The translations under genes and the position numbers were made by a program. The notes under the pieces are model-generated. The model was not told the origin of the DNA. It did not search any database and worked only from the letters and a program-made list of their open reading frames with translations. Below are positions 1 to 7,279 of a stretch of DNA of 64,000 nucleotides, in pieces. The DNA is taken from assembly GCF_042652345.1 (NCBI RefSeq), contig NZ_JBHSJJ010000003.1, positions 509,895 through 573,894 of the forward strand, given 5' to 3'. How positions within the stretch are numbered: the stretch's first letter is position 1; every line of letters starts with the position of its first letter. This stretch comes from Negadavirga shengliensis. Its GTDB lineage: Bacteria; Bacteroidota; Bacteroidia; Cytophagales; Cyclobacteriaceae.

Positions 1-1
1 T

Positions 2-3000
2 AATGGGGAACCAATAGCCGGTTCACCTGCCCCCAGACATTGGGATAACCTGGCATATGTGGACCAGCAGGATGACCGGCTGGCCAATAAGGAAATTCTG
101 GAAAGCCTGCAAGGCGGGGCGGAGGGCCTTGTTCTTTTTCTCAATGGTGAAGAAGACCTTCATGAGCGGTTGAAAGGGGTAATGCCCCAATATGTGAGTT
201 TTTGGATAGTCGCTGAAGGGGATGTTGTTCTCCTTCTCCAGCGGTTTCTTGCATGGGTAAATTCCACCGGACTGGCACCCTCTGAATTGAGAGGGGGGCT
301 GCAGATAAAGGGTGACATCCGGGATGAGAGCTATTCAAAAGGGTACGGAGAGACCTTGCAAAGCCTCATCAGGCTATCCGCCTCTCATCCACAGTTCAAG
401 GTTTTGGGAGTGAACATGACAGGCGGTGGGGACAGGATAAGTGAGGGAGAAGCGTTGTTGGAAAAAGTTGCCTTGATGCTGATCCGGGGAAAGCAGGAGG
501 GGCTAGTAAATGGAATATGGGACAATTTGTTTGTTTTAGCAGAAGCCGGTAAGAAGTACTTTCTGGATATTGCTTTCTGGAAGGCTTTGAAAATTATCTT
601 TGCCCGGTTGCATCTTCATGTGGCGACATCCGGTACTGCGGGGCCCCTGAAGCTGTGGGTAAAAGTGCCTGTACTTAAAGAGGGGGATTACAACACCGTG
701 ATCCACCAAACAACGGCCAGCATGGCCGCGGTATTGGGAGGAGCGGATGCCGTATGGGTGGAGCCAATAGATTTTGGCGATAAGAAACCTGCTGCTTTTT
801 CATCCAGGATCGGCCGTCATATCGGGACCATCCTAAAGGAAGAGGCCCACTTCAACAAAACCCTGGATCCTGTAGCAGGCGCCTGGTTTTTCGAAAATCT
901 TATCGCAGCCATTCTGGAGCGATGGGAAGAAAAACTTAAATCCTATTTTCCGGACTTTAATCTGACAAAAAGCGCTGAGCAAAGACCACATCGATCAGGG
1001 TCAAAATCTTCGTGGGAAAGTCCCGAAAAAATCATCGTACCGGAATTTTTTACAGGGGATGCCATCGGCAAACTCCCACATATGGGTTTTGGGGCAGGCA
1101 GCCCGCCGTTTTTGCGGGGACCTTATGCCAGTATGTACTTAAAAAGGCCCTGGACCATCAGGCAATATGCGGGTTTTTCCACCGCCGCGGAATCCAATGC
1201 ATTTTATCGTAAAAACCTAAAAGCAGGACAAAAAGGGCTTTCTGTTGCCTTTGACCTGCCCACTCACAGGGGTTATGACTCTGATCATCCGCGGGTTTAT
1301 GGGGATGTGGGAAAGGCAGGTGTGGCCATCGATACGGTGGAGGACATGAAAACACTGTTTGAAGGAATTCCATTAGATAAAGTATCGGTATCCATGACCA
1401 TGAACGGCGCAGTAATCCCTATAATGGCATTTTTTGTGGTGAGTGCCGAGGAACAGGGTGTGGCTCCTGAAAAACTGAGCGGTACCATACAAAATGACAT
1501 TCTGAAGGAATTTATGGTCCGCAACACCTATATATACCCACCCGAGGCTTCCATGCAGATCGTCGGCGATATATTTGCGTATACTTCCAGGCACATGCCT
1601 AAATTCAATTCCATATCCATATCAGGATATCACATGCATGAAGCCGGTGCGACGGCGGATCTGGAGCTGGCCTATACCTTGGCGGATGGGCTGGAATACG
1701 TGAGGAAGGGCTTGGAGGCCGGGCTTCATATTGATGATTTTGCACCCCGGCTTTCTTTTTTCTGGGCACTGGGGATGAACCATTTCATGGAAATCGCCAA
1801 ACTGAGAGCTGGGAGGCTACTTTGGGCTCATCTGATTCAACCGTTTGGTCCTAAAAACCCCAAATCATCGGCACTACGGACACATTGCCAGACCTCCGGT
1901 TGGTCACTGACCTTACAGGACCCGTTTAACAACATCTGCCGCACGACCATCGAAGCGGTGGCCGGGATATTGGGGCATACCCAGTCCCTGCATACCAATT
2001 CGTTCGATGAGGCTATAGCCTTGCCTACGGATTTTTCGGCCGGAATTGCCAGGGAGACCCAACTTTATCTCCAGCATGAATCAGGGATTACCGGAGCAGT
2101 GGATCCCTTTGGAGGTTCCTATTATGTCGAATACCTTACAGACCAGCTGGTACAAAAAGCCAGGGCGCATATAAATGAAGTCGAGGAAATGGGCGGGATG
2201 ACCAAGGCAATGGAAAAAGGCTTGCCTAAGATGAAAATTGAAGAAGCGGCTGCCCGAAAACAGGCCAGAATAGATAAAGGAGAGGAGCTGATTGTCGGCG
2301 TAAACAGTTATTTAGTGGAGGATGAATATGATTTTGATATCTTAGAAGTAGACAGTGGCCGGGTGAGGGAGAGCCAGGTGGAGAAATTAAAGGATATCAA
2401 GGGAAAAAGGAATACGGAAAAAGTCAGGGAGAGCCTGGACCGGCTTCGACAAATGGCAAAGGAAGGGAAGGGGAATCTTATGGCAGCGGCGGTGGAAGCT
2501 GCCCGGCACAGGGCGACCCTCGGTGAAATATCCTATGCCATGGAAGAGGCGTTTGGAAGATACACTGCCCAGGTTACATCCGTTACAGGTACATACATAA
2601 AAGAAATGAAAAATAACGAATGGGTGCTTAAAGTCAGGGAAAAAGCCGATCAGTTTGCATCGCTGGAAGGCAGAAGGCCTAGAATCATGGTAGCCAAAAT
2701 CGGACAGGATGGCCATGACAGGGGGGCCAAAGTCATTGCCACGGGGTTTGCGGATTTGGGGTTTGACGTTGATATAGGCCCCTTGTTTCAAACACCTGAA
2801 GAAGTGGCCAGACAGGCGATGGAAAATGATGTTCATATCATCGGCGTGTCCTCCTTGGCAGGAGGGCACAAAAGCCTGCTGCCAAAATTGCTGGCGTCTT
2901 TGAGGGGCATTGGCCGGGAGGATATCATGGTGGTGGCTGGAGGTGTAATTCCCAGCCAGGATCATGGGTTTCTGAAAGAAAGCGGTGTGGCGGCTATTTT

Positions 3001-3079
3001 CGGTCCCGGAACCAACCTTTCCAGAGCGGCGCTGGAAATATTGGACAAACTGATGCAGGGAGAGCAAAGAGGGTCTTAA
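2..3079 (+). CDS. Methylmalonyl-CoA mutase, fused small and large subunits (5' end outside window)
   Basis: Adenosylcobalamin-dependent interconversion of methylmalonyl-CoA and succinyl-CoA (propionate metabolism, cytoplasm). The frame is open to the left edge of the window, and the residues before the first GTG (59), reading GSPAPRHWDNLAYVDQQ, look like coding sequence, so the true start lies upstream. The first ~330 visible residues resemble the non-catalytic MutA small subunit. From nt ~1040 the protein is a typical catalytic large subunit: RPWTIRQYAGFSTA, GLSVAFDLPTHRGYDSD, SMTMNGAVIPIMA, GHTQSLHTNSFDEAIALPTD. The C-terminal B12 domain carries DGHDRG (nt ~2707), whose His is the cobalt ligand, followed by a GVSSLAGGH loop. 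In many Bacteroidota the two subunits are separate genes; here they form one chain. It is not IcmF, because there is no GTPase domain and B12 binds at the C-terminus. Confidence 0.93.
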   Translation, partial: NGEPIAGSPAPRHWDNLAYVDQQDDRLANKEILESLQGGAEGLVLFLNGEEDLHERLKGVMPQYVSFWIVAEGDVVLLLQRFLAWVNSTGLAPSELRGGLQIKGDIRDESYSKGYGETLQSLIRLSASHPQFKVLGVNMTGGGDRISEGEALLEKVALMLIRGKQEGLVNGIWDNLFVLAEAGKKYFLDIAFWKALKIIFARLHLHVATSGTAGPLKLWVKVPVLKEGDYNTVIHQTTASMAAVLGGADAVWVEPIDFGDKKPAAFSSRIGRHIGTILKEEAHFNKTLDPVAGAWFFENLIAAILERWEEKLKSYFPDFNLTKSAEQRPHRSGSKSSWESPEKIIVPEFFTGDAIGKLPHMGFGAGSPPFLRGPYASMYLKRPWTIRQYAGFSTAAESNAFYRKNLKAGQKGLSVAFDLPTHRGYDSDHPRVYGDVGKAGVAIDTVEDMKTLFEGIPLDKVSVSMTMNGAVIPIMAFFVVSAEEQGVAPEKLSGTIQNDILKEFMVRNTYIYPPEASMQIVGDIFAYTSRHMPKFNSISISGYHMHEAGATADLELAYTLADGLEYVRKGLEAGLHIDDFAPRLSFFWALGMNHFMEIAKLRAGRLLWAHLIQPFGPKNPKSSALRTHCQTSGWSLTLQDPFNNICRTTIEAVAGILGHTQSLHTNSFDEAIALPTDFSAGIARETQLYLQHESGITGAVDPFGGSYYVEYLTDQLVQKARAHINEVEEMGGMTKAMEKGLPKMKIEEAAARKQARIDKGEELIVGVNSYLVEDEYDFDILEVDSGRVRESQVEKLKDIKGKRNTEKVRESLDRLRQMAKEGKGNLMAAAVEAARHRATLGEISYAMEEAFGRYTAQVTSVTGTYIKEMKNNEWVLKVREKADQFASLEGRRPRIMVAKIGQDGHDRGAKVIATGFADLGFDVDIGPLFQTPEEVARQAMENDVHIIGVSSLAGGHKSLLPKLLASLRGIGREDIMVVAGGVIPSQDHGFLKESGVAAIFGPGTNLSRAALEILDKLMQGEQRGS

Positions 3080-3118
3080 AAAAAAGAATTTAGTATTGAT
3101 GGTAACGAAAGCATCAAA

Positions 3119-4993
3119 ATGAAAAGTATCATTTTGCTATATGATGAAAAGGAATGGTCCACGGTGGAGAAAAATATTATTCCTACCCTGGCTGAACACC
3201 TGAAACTTAAGCTGGCTTTCAATACCGATGTCCGCATAGAACTTGGGGAAAAAGATTTTGTTGTCACTTATCTGTCTGACGAACAATTGAAGGAATTTTT
3301 TCCCATTGCTTTAAAAAAGGCATGGCGGGTAGGTTTGTTGCCCCATCCCAAGCTTGTGCATGGCCGGCAGGGGTTTGGAGTTGCCAGTGACCTTCAAACC
3401 AGCCTTGACAACATGCTTTCTGCAGAAACCACGGAAGAAGTAGATATCCTTACGGTGAACGGCAGGCCGGTATTCAATACAGTAGTGATAGGGGAATCGC
3501 TGAGTGTGATGACCGGAACAGTAGCCCATACAGCCTGGCAGCGTTTTTGGAAAAAAGTCAGGTATTTTTTCAGCCTGTTCAAAAGAGCCCGGTTTCACCG
3601 GTATGTCATCAAAGCAGGTAACAAGGAGAAATTGGACACGGCGGCGATTGGAATGGTCATTGTGCAGCATGGAAAAAGCAATATTCTGAGCCGGCGGATT
3701 CTTGAGGACTCCTATATTAATGATGGTAAGATGCACATCATTATCCTGGCACCGAAGAGTGTTACTGGTCTGGTCTGGTTTGGCCTCAACAGTTTTTTCA
3801 GAGGAAAAGGAAAACGGGGTTTTCCGCCATTCGCCGCTCATATCAAGACGGGGACCTTTGTGGTGGAGAGCAATGAGCCAATCAGTTATTCCCATGATGG
3901 GGTCCTGATGAGTGCAAGGGAACTGGAATTGGTGGTGGCTCCCAAAGCCATTCACATTGTTCCCGGCAAGCACCTTGAGATGGGCGGCCAGCATAATGAA
4001 GAAGAGATTTTCAAGGTAAAAGTATTGCCGCGGGGTGAAGCAAGGGATGAACTGGTGAGGGGAGTATTACCCTTTATCCATCATGCTTCTACGGAAGAGT
4101 TTAAGGACCTTTTTTCGAGCCTTAGGGAGAATTCGCGGGCCTCGAGCAGTTATTTGGTGCTGATGGTTTTGTCCACTTTCATTGCGACCTTAGGGCTCTT
4201 TGGCAATTCTTCCCCCGTGATCATCGGCGCGATGATCCTAGCACCATTGATGGCACCCATCATTTCCCTGGCCATGGGGGTGCTCAGGCAAGACCAAACG
4301 CTGATTTTCGACAGTGCCAAAGCTATCGGTTTGGGGATGTTTTTGGGCTATTTGTGTGCAGTGGCGCTTACCTGGCTGACCCCTTTGAACATTTCTAATG
4401 ACGAGATCCTGGCCAGAGTGAGGCCGAATCTGTTGGATCTGGGGATAGCGGTGGCTTCCGGGGTGGCCGGTGCCTACGCCAATGCCAAAGAAGAAGTGGC
4501 CAAAACCCTGGCGGGTGTAGCTATAGCGGTGGCGCTTGTACCACCATTGGCAGTATCAGGCATCGGATTAGGGTGGCTGGATTGGACCATATTTACCGGC
4601 GCTCTTCTCTTATTGTTGACCAACCTTGCAGGAATGGTGCTTGCCGCGGCATTGACTTTTTTGCTGCTGGGCTTCAGCCCCTTTCGGCTGGCCCGAAAGG
4701 GTTTGCTATATTCGCTGGTGATCGTGGCGTTGATCAGTATGCCGTTGTTTTTGGGATTTATGGACATGGTGAGGGAAAAGGATGTGATTTCCAAATTGAA
4801 CGGTCACAGAATCGATGAAATGGTGTTGAGGGATGTCTTTGTGAGACAGGTGAAGCCCATGCGGTTGGCGGTAAAAATAATTTCTAACCATACTCTGAAT
4901 GAAAGCCAGATCCGGGAAGTAAAAAAAGAAATAGAGGACATCGTCGGGGAAGAGGTGGAGTTGGAAGTGACAGTCGGGCTGAAAGTGCTTTGA
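3119..4993 (+). CDS. DUF389 membrane protein with N-terminal lipid-kinase-like domain
   Basis: 624 residues in two parts. Residues ~1-310 are soluble and follow the layout of a diacylglycerol/lipid kinase fold: VGLLPHPKLVHG and LQTSLDNMLSAE, then VNGRPVFNTVVIGES, and near the end YSHDGVLMSARELELVVAPKAIHIVPG. The GGDGT nucleotide-binding motif expected before the VGLLP segment is absent (LSDEQLKEFF is there instead), so I expect no kinase activity. Residues ~330-560 form the hydrophobic DUF389 domain (TIGR00341-like), with SSPVIIGAMILAPLMAPI and VASGVAGAYANAKEEVAKTLAGVAIAVALVPPLA and about six membrane segments. A short soluble tail follows. It begins 39 bp after the mutase and may be cotranscribed. 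The molecular function of DUF389 is not established. Confidence 0.8.
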   Translation: MKSIILLYDEKEWSTVEKNIIPTLAEHLKLKLAFNTDVRIELGEKDFVVTYLSDEQLKEFFPIALKKAWRVGLLPHPKLVHGRQGFGVASDLQTSLDNMLSAETTEEVDILTVNGRPVFNTVVIGESLSVMTGTVAHTAWQRFWKKVRYFFSLFKRARFHRYVIKAGNKEKLDTAAIGMVIVQHGKSNILSRRILEDSYINDGKMHIIILAPKSVTGLVWFGLNSFFRGKGKRGFPPFAAHIKTGTFVVESNEPISYSHDGVLMSARELELVVAPKAIHIVPGKHLEMGGQHNEEEIFKVKVLPRGEARDELVRGVLPFIHHASTEEFKDLFSSLRENSRASSSYLVLMVLSTFIATLGLFGNSSPVIIGAMILAPLMAPIISLAMGVLRQDQTLIFDSAKAIGLGMFLGYLCAVALTWLTPLNISNDEILARVRPNLLDLGIAVASGVAGAYANAKEEVAKTLAGVAIAVALVPPLAVSGIGLGWLDWTIFTGALLLLLTNLAGMVLAAALTFLLLGFSPFRLARKGLLYSLVIVALISMPLFLGFMDMVREKDVISKLNGHRIDEMVLRDVFVRQVKPMRLAVKIISNHTLNESQIREVKKEIEDIVGEEVELEVTVGLKVL

Positions 4994-4994
4994 G

Positions 4995-5020
4995 ATGAGG
5001 CACAAAACCTCATTCCCTTT
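4995..5020 (+). terminator. Weak stem-loop just after the DUF389 gene
   Basis: ATGAGG (4995-5000) pairs with CCTCAT (5008-5013) around a 7-nt loop and is followed by a pyrimidine stretch containing TTTT. The 6-bp stem begins one base after the stop region. The stem is short and the T-run is broken, so this is only a possible terminator. Confidence 0.3.
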
Positions 5021-5024
5021 TCCT

Positions 5025-5985
5025 TATTTACCATTCACGCAGTATTCAGAAATCAGAAATCAGGAAAAAGGGAACAGGGAACAGGGAATCGGGCGGAAAC
5101 TTCTGTTCTCTTTTCCCTATTCCCTATTTACGGAGTATGCAGGAAACCGGAAAAAGGGGGCAGAGAACGGGAAATCGGGCGGAAACTTCTGTTCTCTTTT
5201 CCTTATTTACCATTCACGCAGTATTCAGAAATCAGAAATCAGGAAAAAGGGAACAGGGAACAGGGAATCGGGCGGAAACTTCTGTTCTCTTTTCCCTATT
5301 CCCTATTCACGCAGTATTCAGGAAACCGGAAAAAGGGGGCAGAGAACGGGAAATCGGGCGGAAACTTCTGTTCTCTTTTCCCTATTCCCTATTCACGGAG
5401 TATTCAGGAAACCGGAAAAAGGGAACAGGGAACAGGGAATCGGGCGGAAACTTCTGTTCCCTTTTCCCTATTCCCTATTCACGGAGTATTCAGGAAACCG
5501 GAAAAAGGGAGCAGAGAACGGGAAATCGGGCGGAAACTTCTGTTCTCTTTTCCCTTTTCCCTATTCACGGAGTATTCAGGAAACCGGAAAAAGGGAACAG
5601 GGAACAGGGAATCGGGCGGAAACTTCTGTTCTCTTTTCCCTATTCCCTATTCACGCAGTATTCAGGAAACCGGAAAAAGGGGGCAGAGAACGGGAAGTCG
5701 GGCGGAAACTTCTGTTCTCTTTTCCCTATTCCCTATTCACGGAGTATTCAGGAAACCGGAAAAAGGGAGCAGAGAACGGGAAATCGGGCGGAAACTTCTG
5801 TTCCCTTTTCCCTATTCCCTATTCACTCAGTATTCAGGAAACCGGAAAAAGGGAGCAGAGAACGGGAAATCGGGCGGAAACTTCTGTTCCCTTTTCCCTA
5901 TTCCCTATTCACTCAGTATTCAGGAAACCGGAAAAAGGGAACAGGGAACAGGGAATCGGGCGGAAACCCCCCATTCCCTTTCCGT
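5025..5985 (+). repeat. 86-bp tandem repeat array, copy 1 (about 11 units)
   Basis: The motif GGGCGGAAAC recurs at 5091, 5177, 5270, 5356, 5442, 5528, 5614, 5700, 5786, 5872 and 5958, a spacing of 86 bp (one of 93). Each unit has a pyrimidine half built on CCCTATT heptads, a constant core CAGTATTCAGGAAA (or GGAGTATTCAGGAAA), and a purine half built on GGGAACA heptads. About half the units contain four GGG runs separated by 4 nt, a canonical G-quadruplex pattern; the others read GGGCAGAGAACGGG. The pyrimidine and purine halves can also fold back on each other with one A-C mismatch per heptad. Two long overlapping open frames run through the array only because the sequence lacks stop codons. 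I do not call them genes. Confidence 0.95.
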
Positions 5986-6055
5986 TCTGCACGATTATTG
6001 ATAAATTGAAAATGATTTTAAAATTTTCAACTATACCACAAAAAATGTTTCAAAA

Positions 6056-6493
6056 ATGAAAAGAAAAGCCACATCAATCTGGAAAGGATCAGGAAAAGAA
6101 GGAAGCGGAACGCTCTCCTCCCCCAGCAGTTTTTTCGATAACACACCCTATAGTGCCAGAACACGTTTTGAAAATGAGGACGGTAAGCAGGGAACAAACC
6201 CTGAGGAATTGATTGCAGCGGCCCACGCCGGATGTTTCAATATGGCCCTCAGTTTTCAGATATCCGGAAAAGGCTATACAGCTGACGAGTTGAATACGGT
6301 GGCAACCGTGAACCTTGAAAAGGGAGATGATGGTTATGCCATCACGGGGATTCACCTGGATTTGAAAGGGAAAGTTCCGGATATGGATGAGGCGGAATTT
6401 AAGGAACTTGCCCATGCCGCCAAAGAGGGCTGCCCGGTAAGTAAGGCTCTGAAGGCTGTGCCCGTTTCTCTGGATATATCCTTCTCTTCCTGA
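6056..6493 (+). CDS. osmC: OsmC family peroxiredoxin
   Basis: 145 residues, the normal length for OsmC-type thiol peroxidases that reduce organic hydroperoxides in the cytoplasm. The two catalytic cysteines are both visible in family context: HAGCFNMALS (about residue 61) and KEGCPVSKAL (about residue 125). The motif GTNPEELIAAAHAGC is diagnostic. The chosen ATG at 6056 gives MKRKATSIWKGSGKEGSG, matching the usual N-terminus with the WxGsgkeGkG strand. The gene stands alone between the 86-bp array, which ends about 70 bp upstream, and a long non-coding stretch. No regulator such as OhrR is adjacent. Confidence 0.92.
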   Translation: MKRKATSIWKGSGKEGSGTLSSPSSFFDNTPYSARTRFENEDGKQGTNPEELIAAAHAGCFNMALSFQISGKGYTADELNTVATVNLEKGDDGYAITGIHLDLKGKVPDMDEAEFKELAHAAKEGCPVSKALKAVPVSLDISFSS

Positions 6494-6797
6494 TAAGAAA
6501 TCCAATGAGGGACGAATCGGATTGTTTCCCCAGCTCCTGGATTCATTGGGAAGGAGCCCAAAGGAAGGTCAGATAATCTTTGATTTCGGGGACAAATCTG
6601 AAATCCCCATGTAAAAGAATCTCCGTGTTTTTGTGCTTTTGTGGAAAAATGATAGCCATAAGGGAACCGAAAACACGGAGTTTTTTATGGGGCCTGTCCA
6701 GGGAAGGAGATATATAAGGTGGAATTTCCCTCAATGGGGCTTTTTGAAGGAACTTATTATAGCATGTTGACACCTAAACTTAAATGGGCAAAATCCG

Positions 6798-6993
6798 GAT
6801 GAAATCGAGCATGACGAGATCGTCACAGGCCTGCCTGCCGAAGGGCAGTACGGCCCGCAGGCAGGAGGATGCCCCGATAGCCCCGATATTCTATCGGGGG
6901 GGAAATCATGCGAGATTCCATGTCTGCATGCTGAAGTGCATTACGGCACGCAAGCATGTGACCGCCGAAAAGAAAATATAAACACATGAAACA
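6798..6993 (+). repeat. Dispersed intergenic repeat, long copy (short copy at 20667-20772)
   Basis: The block GATGAAATCGAGCATGACG ... CGTCACAG (6798-6827), the block CATGCGAGATTCCATGT (6907-6923) and the block AAACACATGAAACACA (about 6980-6995) recur in the same order and orientation near 20669-20770. In this copy hairpin-forming inserts sit between the blocks, which are absent from the other copy. TGACG and CGTCA within the first block form a small conserved stem with a variable 4-nt loop (AGAT here, CAAA there). Confidence 0.75.
6830..6958. repeat. Pair of structurally matched hairpins (6834-6865 and 6927-6958)
   Basis: Both hairpins share one design: a 6-bp outer stem, a symmetric internal loop GAA/GCA, a 4-bp inner stem and a 6-nt loop A(G/T)TACG. 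First copy: outer CCTGCC/GGCAGG, inner GGGC/GCCC. Second copy, 93 bp on: outer CATGCT/AGCATG, inner GTGC/GCAC. Three base pairs differ and all three are compensated (C-G to A-T, C-G to T-A, G-C to T-A), while loops and internal loop stay nearly constant. Neither has a T-run, so they are not standard terminators. Confidence 0.75.
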
Positions 6994-7279
6994 CAGCCTC
7001 GATAGGGGTTGGCACGGAGTTGGTGTTCTTACAACTGTTTTGGGGTGTGCCCTTCCGATCTTCCTGGAGAGCAAACCTGCGCGATGTCTTCCCCTTTAGT
7101 GAGTTATCGGAGGGACTGAGGGGTGAAAGGGAAGGGACGTTCAACACATGGCAAGGCATACGTTTTATAGAAGCGTCAATTTAGCTTTTAATTTATAGGG
7201 GGACAAAAAGCTGAAGGTGTGGCCCGGGCAATGCATCTTGGAAGGGGTGTAAATATTTTAAGAGAAAAATGTTTTTATC

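Larger units (their letters stand above)
6494..7279. other. Non-coding stretch with nested inverted repeats
   Basis: 786 bp without a credible gene. It contains a dispersed repeat (6798-6993), two matching hairpins (6830-6865 and 6927-6958), and a perfect 8-bp inverted repeat CCCCGATA/TATCGGGG (6881-6899). The last ~250 bp before the beta-helix gene show no recognisable promoter. Short open frames here overlap the inverted repeats and have no protein features I recognise. Confidence 0.7.

Noticed and set aside
2387..3994. Minus-strand open frames of ~226 codons opposite the mutase and DUF389 genes
   Set aside because: Antisense to well-supported genes and rich in Cys/His/Gln in a way typical of shadow frames.
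4995..6059. Two long overlapping open frames (354 and 290 codons) through the first 86-bp array
   Set aside because: They are repeat translations. The 86-bp period shifts frame each unit, so the same peptide cycles through all frames, and there is no start context or domain.
6881..6899. Terminator after osmC
   Set aside because: The CCCCGATA/TATCGGGG stem has no T-run, lies ~390 bp from the stop codon and belongs to a nested repeat.
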